Assembly (NCBI GenBank): GCA_964354995.1
Contig: CAYHBQ010000026.1
Location: 1-8,755, forward strand
Source: JBBSZK01 sp964354995
GTDB lineage: Archaea; Nanobdellota; Nanobdellia; Pacearchaeales; GW2011-AR1
DNA: 8,755 nt
Direction of reading: 5' to 3'
Shown: positions 1-4,996 of the stretch, piece after piece
Layout of the letters: every line of letters begins with the position of its first letter
Position numbering within the stretch: the first letter of the stretch is position 1
Program-made: the position numbers and the translations under genes
Notes under the pieces: model-generated
Told to the model about the DNA's origin: nothing
Database searches by the model: none
Seen by the model: the letters and a program-made list of their open reading frames with translations, nothing else

Positions 1-288
1 TCTGGGGACGCTGAACATTCGTGGCTGTCCGCAATACGGAAAGCCGTGCGCGAAGGTCTTGTTATCTGTGGGGCGGCGCAGACAATCAATGGCCGTCTCA
101 ATCCGTTTGTTTATTCTACCGGAAGAGAATTCGAAAAGACAGGGGTTATTTTTTTAGAGGATATGCTCGCGGAGACTGCATTTGTGAAATTGGGCTGGGT
201 GCTTGGGCATCGAGGTTGGAAGGAGAAAGCTAAAGAAAAGATGCTTGAAAACGTTGCTGGAGAGTTTAATCCGCTTATTACAGCATAA
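1..288 (+). CDS. gatD: Glutamyl-tRNA(Gln) amidotransferase subunit D, C-terminal fragment (5' end outside window)
   Basis: The reading frame is open from the first base and gives 95 residues before TAA. GatD is the glutaminase subunit of archaeal GatDE: an L-asparaginase-like domain releases ammonia from an amide donor, and GatE uses it to convert Glu-tRNA(Gln) to Gln-tRNA(Gln) in the cytoplasm. The visible part matches the conserved family end. It has an AIRKAVREG helix, then AAQTINGRLN (usually a Q...GRVN form), the hallmark VYSTGRE, EDMLAETAFVKLGWVLGH, and a final LENVAGEFN. The Thr/Thr/Asp/Lys catalytic residues lie upstream of the window and cannot be checked. The protein ends shortly after AGE-FN, as expected. 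gatE is not adjacent: it starts about 2.1 kb downstream, behind three unrelated genes. The family call is confident; the gene is partial only because of the window edge. Confidence 0.9.
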   Translation, partial: SGDAEHSWLSAIRKAVREGLVICGAAQTINGRLNPFVYSTGREFEKTGVIFLEDMLAETAFVKLGWVLGHRGWKEKAKEKMLENVAGEFNPLITA

Positions 289-299
289 CAATCCTTAAA
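284..299 (+). repeat. 16-bp exact repeat, copy 1 (promoter of the epimerase gene)
   Basis: CATAACAATCCTTAAA occurs here, spanning the gatD stop codon and the TATA-like box, and again at 4958-4973 in front of aspS. Beyond the 16 bases the flanks differ. Confidence 0.7.
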
Positions 300-300
300 T
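284..300 (+). promoter_or_regulatory. TATA-like promoter of the epimerase gene
   Basis: TTAAAT at 295-300 begins 27 nt before the ATG at 322. No Shine-Dalgarno-like sequence lies next to the ATG apart from a weak ggag at 318-321. The box overlaps the region just after the gatD stop codon. The spacing fits a leaderless archaeal transcript and matches seven other genes in this window. Confidence 0.6.
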
Positions 301-321
301 TGCGCCTCTATTCTTCTGGAG

Positions 322-1245
322 ATGGTTAAGCGTGCACTTGTAACGGGCGGAGCGGGATTTATCGGAGGTCACTTGGCGCATCGTCTTGTGCAAGATTGTT
401 ATGAAGTTGTTGTGCTTGATGATCTTTCGCTTGGTAAGCGCGAGAATGTACCTCCTGAAGCGCGTCTTGTTGTTGGAAGTGTTACTGATCCTCTTGTTAC
501 TCTTGGAAGTCTTTTTGACAGAGGTCATTTTGATGTTGTGTTTCATTTAGCGGCCTTGCCTCGCGTTCAATACTCTATTGACCATCCTGAAGAGACACAT
601 GCGGTTAACGCGATTGGTACGTTGCACATGCTTGAGTATTGTCGTTCACAGAACGTGCCTCGTTTTGTGTTTTCTTCAAGCTCTTCGGTATATGGAAATC
701 AGGAACGGTTGCCGTTGGTTGAGTCGATGCCTCTTTCTCCGATGTCCCCGTATGCTGCTCAAAAGGAAGAGGGGGAGGCGCTATGTTCTGCGTGGAATGC
801 CTCTTACGGTCTGGAGACCATTTCTCTTCGGTATTTTAACGTATTTGGCCCGCGTCAAAGTGCGGACGGAGGGTATGCCTGTTTAATTCCTAAAGTTACT
901 CGGGCGTGTTTAAGTGGACGACCTCCTGAATTATGGGGTGACGGTTCGCACACGAGAGATTTTACCTATGTTGATGATGTCGTTGAAGCAAATCTTGCAG
1001 CTGCTCGCGTGACCCGTTCTGATGCATTTGGTCGAGCTTATAACATCGGCGCTGGAAAGGGATATTCGGTACTTCAGGTTATGAATACTATTCAGGAATT
1101 ACTTGGCACTTCCTTTGAACCGTTGCGTAAGCCCGAGGCGATTGAACCTGCGCATACACAAGCAGATATTGGGCTCGCTCGAACGGTACTTGGGTGGGTC
1201 CCTCGGGTTTCGTTTGAAGAAGGTCTTTCTCGTACGGTTGAGTGA
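322..1245 (+). CDS. NAD-dependent sugar-nucleotide epimerase/dehydratase (UDP-glucose/GlcNAc 4-epimerase-like)
   Basis: An extended short-chain dehydrogenase of 307 residues, normal for the family. It has the N-terminal NAD-binding glycine motif TGGAGFIGG (residues 8-16), an acidic residue pair after strand 2 (VVLDDLS, about 30-36), the HLAA segment (75-78), a catalytic serine stretch SSSSSVYG (118-125), and the YxxxK pair as Tyr144 and Lys148 in PYAAQK. RYFNVFGPRQ (170-179) is typical of the UDP-hexose 4-epimerase / WbpP / dTDP-glucose dehydratase group. DFTYVDDVVEA is the usual C-terminal substrate-domain signature. It would act on a nucleotide sugar in the cytoplasm to supply glycans for surface polysaccharide or N-glycosylation. 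The exact substrate cannot be read from sequence. Start ATG 322 is supported by the promoter spacing. It appears monocistronic and has no functional link to the flanking gat genes. Confidence 0.88.
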   Translation: MVKRALVTGGAGFIGGHLAHRLVQDCYEVVVLDDLSLGKRENVPPEARLVVGSVTDPLVTLGSLFDRGHFDVVFHLAALPRVQYSIDHPEETHAVNAIGTLHMLEYCRSQNVPRFVFSSSSSVYGNQERLPLVESMPLSPMSPYAAQKEEGEALCSAWNASYGLETISLRYFNVFGPRQSADGGYACLIPKVTRACLSGRPPELWGDGSHTRDFTYVDDVVEANLAAARVTRSDAFGRAYNIGAGKGYSVLQVMNTIQELLGTSFEPLRKPEAIEPAHTQADIGLARTVLGWVPRVSFEEGLSRTVE

Positions 1246-1259
1246 TTTAGGGAAAATCA
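1243..1259 (+). terminator. Small hairpin at the epimerase stop codon, possible weak terminator
   Basis: TGATTT (1243-1248) and AAATCA (1254-1259) are exact reverse complements around a 5-nt AGGGA loop. The first three bases are the TGA stop. No strong U-tract follows, so a role in termination or mRNA end formation is only a suggestion. The stem is AT-rich and weak. Confidence 0.25.
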
Positions 1260-1274
1260 TATGCAGTAGTTTAT

Positions 1275-1295
1275 TGTAACTCTAAAGAGGTTACA
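1275..1295. promoter_or_regulatory. Operator-like inverted repeat upstream of the nitrilase-family gene
   Basis: TGTAAC (1275-1280) and GTTACA (1290-1295) are perfect inverted arms around a 9-nt centre. They are directly followed by the palindrome TACATGTA (1292-1299), which adds another TGTA half-site. The element ends about 10 nt before the TATA box at 1306. That is where archaeal dimeric helix-turn-helix regulators often bind, upstream of or over BRE/TATA. No regulator gene lies in the window. The repeat is seen directly; its role as a binding site is inferred. Confidence 0.4.
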
Positions 1296-1304
1296 TGTAG
1301 GAAG

Positions 1305-1313
1305 GTTTATATA
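1305..1313 (+). promoter_or_regulatory. TATA box of the nitrilase-family operon
   Basis: GTTTATATA is the best match to a canonical archaeal TATA box in the window. Its TTATAT core (1307-1312) begins 28 nt before the ATG at 1335, the same distance found at gatE, aspS, gatC and the methyltransferase gene. This favours ATG 1335 over the in-frame ATG at 1323, which would lie only 16 nt from the box. Confidence 0.7.
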
Positions 1314-1334
1314 TGATTTTGAATGTTGTTTTTT

Positions 1335-2054
1335 ATGGTTTGCGTAGGTGTTGCAGCATACAAAGTCACTTCGACTCATGACGTTGGAGACTATCTTGAT
1401 TTCTTAGAGGGTTCGCTCAATCGCGGCCTTGGTTTGTTTGTTGGTCCTGAATTTGCACTTTCTCCGCGCTGTTTTGGTGTTCTTCCCGCTGAACCGTTTC
1501 CTCTTCACGAACGTTTGAAAACATTGAGCAAGCGTCATCCTGACACAACGATTATTCCTGGCACGGGGCTTGTTAAGGTAGATGTAAGTCATGCACAAAA
1601 TCGCGCGTTTGTATACTCTGGAGGTAATGTAATCTCTTTCAATAAACAATCTGATTATGGGGAAGCTCAGAAACTCGATGATCAAGGTTGGGGTTACTCG
1701 CGTGGACCTACAAGGATTAACACATTTTCGGTCGGTGAGATGAAAGCATGGCTAAGTATTTGCGGAGATTCGTGTCGAAAGGCGGAAACGGTTTGTCGCG
1801 ATGCTGATTTGGAAATCGTTGTTTCTCATGATATGAATGCGGGTGCGCGTCAGAGTATTTTAAGTCCTACTAACCCTCGTCATATTATCGTGTCTGATAG
1901 TTCTGGACCGTTGGCACAGGTTGCTCGTTATAGGGACAAAAATTTGCGTTTGATGACGCCTGATGAAGTCTATGCTTTCGACGGTAGTTCTGGCCTTGCT
2001 AAATCTCCGAAGCGCGACGTACCTCGACGATTGGAGGTTTATACGTTAGCATGA
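1335..2054 (+). CDS. Carbon-nitrogen hydrolase (nitrilase superfamily), divergent
   Basis: A 239-residue protein with the order of catalytic elements expected for the nitrilase/amidase superfamily: a glutamate in LFVGPEFALS (Glu39), a lysine in ISFNKQSD (Lys104) and a cysteine in LSICGDSCRK (Cys143, in place of the usual ICYD). The strands around them (GTGLVKVD, RAFVYSGGNVISF) also fit the alpha-beta-beta-alpha fold. Such enzymes hydrolyse amides, N-carbamoyl compounds or nitriles, or carry out related amide transfers. The substrate here is unknown. The sequence is otherwise poorly conserved and slightly shorter than the usual 260-280 residues, so a catalytically altered member is possible. 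ATG 1335 is chosen because it sits 28 nt from the TATA core; an upstream in-frame ATG at 1323 adds only four residues. The gene overlaps the next one by ATGA, implying translational coupling. Confidence 0.68.
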   Translation: MVCVGVAAYKVTSTHDVGDYLDFLEGSLNRGLGLFVGPEFALSPRCFGVLPAEPFPLHERLKTLSKRHPDTTIIPGTGLVKVDVSHAQNRAFVYSGGNVISFNKQSDYGEAQKLDDQGWGYSRGPTRINTFSVGEMKAWLSICGDSCRKAETVCRDADLEIVVSHDMNAGARQSILSPTNPRHIIVSDSSGPLAQVARYRDKNLRLMTPDEVYAFDGSSGLAKSPKRDVPRRLEVYTLA

Positions 2055-2353
2055 AATGCTATGGATTAGGGTATAATCAATTTTCAGGCGTGTATACGCT
2101 TAGTCAGCACCAAGATCCACGAGATGAACGAGGAAGAATTGTTTTTCCGAGTGTCGAATTACTTTTGAAGGAACTCCCTGTTCGCGTTAAGAAAGGCAAA
2201 TCGATTGAAATGCGTGTTGCCGCTGATTTTCCTCTTGATGTTCTTGATAGGGTCAGGGATGTTTTTAGTAAGGGCTATCGCGTGAATTACGTTCATATTG
2301 ATACGTCGGGTAACCCTCGCCCTTCTATTGATTTAATTCCTGACAGCGAATAG
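2051..2353 (+). CDS. Conserved-looking protein of unknown function, coupled to the nitrilase-family gene
   Basis: A 100-residue soluble protein that I do not recognise. It starts inside the last codons of the preceding gene (ATGA overlap, 2051-2054) and has no promoter of its own, so it is probably co-translated with the nitrilase-like enzyme. It opens with MKCYGLGYNQFSGVYTLS, which looks like two short beta strands. A basic stretch follows (VRVKKGKSIEM), then an amphipathic helix (DVLDRVRDVFSKGY) and a strand (VNYVHID) before a proline-rich end. There are no transmembrane segments, no metal motif and only one cysteine. Coupling suggests a partner or accessory role for the hydrolase, which is inference only. 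The length and the clean overlap make it a real gene. Confidence 0.7.
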   Translation: MKCYGLGYNQFSGVYTLSQHQDPRDERGRIVFPSVELLLKELPVRVKKGKSIEMRVAADFPLDVLDRVRDVFSKGYRVNYVHIDTSGNPRPSIDLIPDSE

Positions 2354-2362
2354 TTTTAATAA
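2354..2362 (+). promoter_or_regulatory. TATA-like promoter of gatE
   Basis: TTTTAATAA lies immediately after the stop codon of the preceding gene. Its TTAATA core (2356-2361) begins 28 nt before the gatE ATG at 2384. The intervening sequence is pyrimidine-rich and has no ribosome binding site, consistent with a leaderless mRNA. Confidence 0.6.
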
Positions 2363-2383
2363 TCGCGCCTTTCTTCTTATGTA

Positions 2384-3835
2384 ATGGTTCACGATTATCC
2401 AAAACTTGGATTCAAGGCAGGGCTTGAGATACATCAGCAGCTCGATACACCGAAGCTGTTTTCGGGAGCGCCTTCGTTTTTGCGCAATGATGTCCCTCAT
2501 TATACTCTCCAGCGTAAGCTACATGCGGTTGCGGGAGAGACGGGAGAAGTGGACGTTGCCGCCGCACACGAGGCTTCGCAAAACAAGATGTTTTATTACG
2601 AAGGCTATCACGATACTATTTCGCTTGTTGAACTTGATGAAGAACCTCCTCGATTGATTAATGAGCACGCGCTCGATGTTGCGTTGCAGGTTGCGCTTCT
2701 TCTCAATTGTGAAATTTATCCGGTGACGCAGGTTATGCGTAAGACGGTTATTGATGGTTCTAATACGAGCGGGTTTCAGCGTACGGTGCTGATTGCACAT
2801 GACGGTTTCCTTGAGACACGTTTTGGGAAAGTACCAATTGATACGGTTTGTCTTGAAGAAGATTCGGCACGTATCGTTTCTAAGGAACCAGGGAAGACGG
2901 TCTTTAGGCTTGATCGACTTGGTATTCCTCTTGTCGAGATTGCGACGGCTCCTGCGATGACCCATCCTGAACAGGTCAAGGAAGCGGCACTTCATCTGGG
3001 GGATATCTTGCGTGCATGCGCCGTTAAGCGAGGCATAGGAACGATTCGTCAGGATGTTAATGTGTCTATCAAAGGTCATGAACGTGTTGAAATAAAAGGA
3101 TTTCAGGATCCTGCTATGATGATGATTACGATTGATAGAGAAATTGAAAGACAACTTGTTGACATAACACAGAAAAAAGTAGTCGGTGCTGTGCGTAACG
3201 CGCTTCCGGATGGAACGACGGAGTTTATGCGTCCGATGCCCGGAAAGGCGCGCATGTATCCTGAGACCGATGTGCCGTTGTTAAAAATTGGGCTTGAACG
3301 TATTAACCGACTCAAGAAAAACTTGCCTAAGCTTCGGAGCGATATTCGTGCTGAATTAAAGAAACACGGGCTGAATGATGAAATGATTGCTCTCGTGCTT
3401 TCTGATTCTAGTTATGTTGATAGTTTTCTTGCGCTTATTCGCGTTTACTCCAAAGAGGCTAATCTTGTTGCGAAGATGATTACGCTTTGGAGACAAGAAA
3501 TTGCCACAAAGGAGCGTAAATCTCTCGGAGAGATTATGAATTTGTTGCATGAACGCGTGCTTGAGTCTATTCTTGAAAAAGTCGATGCTGGTTCGCTTGA
3601 TGTGCGTGATGTTCGTGCCGTCATGTTTCGTATTGCGCAAGGTGTACCCTTTAAAGAAGCAGCGGTGATTGAGAAAGTTGATGATAACGCGCTCGAAGCC
3701 GAAGTTCGCGTCATTATCAAAGAAAAACCGGGGTTGCGTGCGAATGCCTATATGGGTTTGGTGATGGCTAAACTAAAAGGGACGATTGATGCGAAAAAGG
3801 CAATGGAGTTGATTACTCGCATTCTTGGTTCATGA
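2384..3835 (+). CDS. gatE: Glutamyl-tRNA(Gln) amidotransferase subunit E, short form lacking the AspRS-like insertion domain
   Basis: GatE phosphorylates Glu-tRNA(Gln) and amidates it with ammonia supplied by GatD. The N-terminal cradle domain is clear: KAGLEIHQQLDTPKLF (11-26), HAVAGETGEVD (47-57), KTVIDGSNTSGFQRT (120-134), EEDSAR (158-163), RLGIPLVEIATAP (178-190) and IGTIRQDVNVSIKGHERVEIKGFQD (218-242). The GatE-type DGTTEFMRPMPGKARMYPETDVP follows at 276-298, then a helical domain and a YqeY-like tail ending near 483. Two oddities stand out. The family is usually about 620-630 residues because an AspRS-like (GAD) insertion sits between the KGF/helix segment and the DGTT..RP segment; here only about 30 residues separate them. 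The canonical LFC.CP cysteines are replaced by LFSGAP. Conservation of the cradle argues that the protein is functional. It overlaps the next gene by ATGA. Confidence 0.92.
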   Translation: MVHDYPKLGFKAGLEIHQQLDTPKLFSGAPSFLRNDVPHYTLQRKLHAVAGETGEVDVAAAHEASQNKMFYYEGYHDTISLVELDEEPPRLINEHALDVALQVALLLNCEIYPVTQVMRKTVIDGSNTSGFQRTVLIAHDGFLETRFGKVPIDTVCLEEDSARIVSKEPGKTVFRLDRLGIPLVEIATAPAMTHPEQVKEAALHLGDILRACAVKRGIGTIRQDVNVSIKGHERVEIKGFQDPAMMMITIDREIERQLVDITQKKVVGAVRNALPDGTTEFMRPMPGKARMYPETDVPLLKIGLERINRLKKNLPKLRSDIRAELKKHGLNDEMIALVLSDSSYVDSFLALIRVYSKEANLVAKMITLWRQEIATKERKSLGEIMNLLHERVLESILEKVDAGSLDVRDVRAVMFRIAQGVPFKEAAVIEKVDDNALEAEVRVIIKEKPGLRANAYMGLVMAKLKGTIDAKKAMELITRILGS

Positions 3836-4173
3836 ATGTTCGTCTTTTTGTTCTGATTGTTCTTTTGTTGCTTATTGGAATTTTCACGGTGAATTGGTAT
3901 GGGGATAGTAAATTAATTGCTTATGAAGTGGCTACACATGACTCTTTTGTTAGTTGTGCTTCGGGTCTGTACGCTGGACTCGCACGCGCAGATGTTTCGT
4001 TCGATTCTCAGTGTCTCGGTGTGTGTGGGAATTATTCAGTTGATATCGTACACGTACCTCGCAATGCAGTGGATGATTTGCCTGAGAACCAATGTCGAGA
4101 ACATAGAGAGAATATTACCTCTGGATTTATTGAACTTGATCGCGAGGGGAATGTGGTAAGGATTATCGATTAG
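3832..4173 (+). CDS. Small membrane-anchored or secreted protein with four cysteines, unknown function
   Basis: A 113-residue protein starting in an ATGA overlap with the end of gatE, hence probably translated from the gatE transcript. Residues 5-20 (LFVLIVLLLLIGIFTV) form a single hydrophobic segment after a short basic N-terminus, which is either an uncleaved anchor or a signal peptide. The rest is hydrophilic and would face outside. It carries Cys42, Cys61, Cys65 and Cys88, an even number that could form two disulphides or a metal site (CLGVC is a CxxxC). There is no recognisable domain. The link to gatE is positional; nothing in the sequence suggests a role in amidation. A similarly placed ATG at 3836 is in another frame and was not used. 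Confidence 0.65.
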   Translation: MNVRLFVLIVLLLLIGIFTVNWYGDSKLIAYEVATHDSFVSCASGLYAGLARADVSFDSQCLGVCGNYSVDIVHVPRNAVDDLPENQCREHRENITSGFIELDREGNVVRIID

Positions 4174-4185
4174 CTGAGGAGAACC

Positions 4186-4195
4186 CTTAAATAAT
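4186..4195 (+). promoter_or_regulatory. TATA-like promoter of the methyltransferase gene
   Basis: CTTAAATAAT, with its TTAAAT core (4187-4192) starting 28 nt before the GTG at 4215. The identical spacing to ATG-starting neighbours supports GTG as the real start, since the next in-frame ATG (residue 26) would be about 100 nt downstream. Confidence 0.6.
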
Positions 4196-4214
4196 CCTGT
4201 CCTGTTGGATTTTC

Positions 4215-4943
4215 GTGACTGTTGCTACACGATCGTTTGCTTTACGGGACCATACTATTAATCTTGCCGTTGCTCCCGATGAACTGTTTATGCCTAATCA
4301 GGTGACGAAATTGTTTACTCAAGCCATGACTATTAACTCTGGAGATATTGTCATCGATGACGGCTCTGGCGTCGGTCCTCTTGCCATCTGGGCAGGGTTG
4401 GAACCAAGTGAAAAGGTTCACGCAGTCGAGATTGTTCCTGCACAGTACGGCTTATTATGCCGGAATATAAAAGATAATCATTTAGGTGAAAAGGTTATTC
4501 CGTATCAGGGTCCTTTTTTTGATCCTCTTCCGAGCGAATTACGGGCGCATGTTATCATTGCCGACGTGTCGGGCATTGCGGAAGGTCCCGCTCGTGCGTT
4601 AGGATGGTATCCTCCCTCTATTCCTACGGGCGGAGAAGACGGTACCGGAGTTATTATTCCTCTCTTGGAACGAGCAAGCCGCTATTTGCGCCCTGATGGG
4701 CGAGTATATTTTCCTGTTGCTATAGGGTTGTCAGATAGCGATAAAACTATGGATGTTGCGCGACGTCATTTTGGAAAACTTGAATTGAAGGTCGATCAAC
4801 TGTTCCCTTTGAGCGATCAACAAACGAAAGATCTTGTACCCTTTCTTACTGAAAAGCAACCTTATATCAAACTCGAAATTCGAGGAAGCAGGCATCTGTG
4901 GAGAGGGCATATTTACGAAGCGACTGATCCTCTCGGCGTGTAA
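4215..4943 (+). CDS. Class I SAM-dependent methyltransferase, substrate unknown
   Basis: A 242-residue protein with a Rossmann-type methyltransferase core. Motif I is VIDDGSGVGPLAIWAG (about 46-61), matching the D.G.G.G SAM-binding loop. Motif II is VHAVEIVPAQ (68-77), with the acidic Glu72 expected to bind the ribose hydroxyls. The motif IV position is IIADVSGIAEG (114-124). A PrmC-like TGGEDGTGVIIPLLERASRYLRPDGRVYF follows (138-166). The NPPY-type motif of glutamine and adenine N-methyltransferases is not present at the strand-4 end, so an N-methylation target is not supported. A PrmA/PrmC-related protein or small-molecule methyltransferase is the most that can be said. GTG is the start codon, set by promoter distance. 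It appears to be a single-gene unit between the gatE operon and aspS. Confidence 0.72.
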   Translation: MTVATRSFALRDHTINLAVAPDELFMPNQVTKLFTQAMTINSGDIVIDDGSGVGPLAIWAGLEPSEKVHAVEIVPAQYGLLCRNIKDNHLGEKVIPYQGPFFDPLPSELRAHVIIADVSGIAEGPARALGWYPPSIPTGGEDGTGVIIPLLERASRYLRPDGRVYFPVAIGLSDSDKTMDVARRHFGKLELKVDQLFPLSDQQTKDLVPFLTEKQPYIKLEIRGSRHLWRGHIYEATDPLGV

Positions 4944-4957
4944 TCTTCTCAATAGTT

Positions 4958-4973
4958 CATAACAATCCTTAAA
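4958..4973 (+). repeat. 16-bp exact repeat, copy 2 (promoter of aspS)
   Basis: Second copy of CATAACAATCCTTAAA. In both places the element places the TATA-like TTAAA 27-28 nt before a start codon. The upstream half (CATAACAATCC) is in the position of a BRE or upstream activator site. Confidence 0.7.
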
Positions 4974-4976
4974 AAT
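4958..4976 (+). promoter_or_regulatory. TATA-like promoter of aspS
   Basis: TTAAAA (4969-4974) begins 28 nt before ATG 4997 but only 22 nt before the in-frame GTG at 4991. The shared spacing in this window therefore favours ATG. The 16 bases at 4958-4973 are identical to those at 284-299 in front of the epimerase gene. Confidence 0.6.
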
Positions 4977-4996
4977 ACTCTTTTTGTAGGGTGAGC

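Noticed and set aside
578..886. Alternative-frame open reading frame inside the epimerase gene
   Set aside because: It overlaps the catalytic-motif region of a clear epimerase and yields an Arg/Cys/Leu-rich peptide without features.
1323..1334. Upstream ATG giving four extra residues to the nitrilase-family protein
   Set aside because: It is only 16-17 nt from the TATA core, while all other genes show 26-28 nt; ATG 1335 fits.
2519..3154. Long open frame on the minus strand opposite gatE (211 codons)
   Set aside because: It lies wholly antisense to the strongly conserved gatE cradle region, has no recognisable motif, and is rich in Arg, Asn and Ile, as expected from reading gatE codons backwards.
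2384..3835. Calling this gene gatB instead of gatE, because of its short length
   Set aside because: KAGLEIHQQLDT, VAGETGEVD, DGTTEFMRP and ARMYPETD are GatE-specific forms, and a GatD partner lies upstream. gatB is instead expected after gatA.
4991..4996. GTG start for aspS, two codons upstream
   Set aside because: It is 22 nt from the TATA core against 28 nt for ATG 4997. It remains possible but is less consistent.
4944..4996. Possible tRNA or small RNA in the gap before aspS
   Set aside because: The gap is only about 53 nt, AT-rich, with no T-loop or acceptor-stem pairing. It is explained by the promoter.
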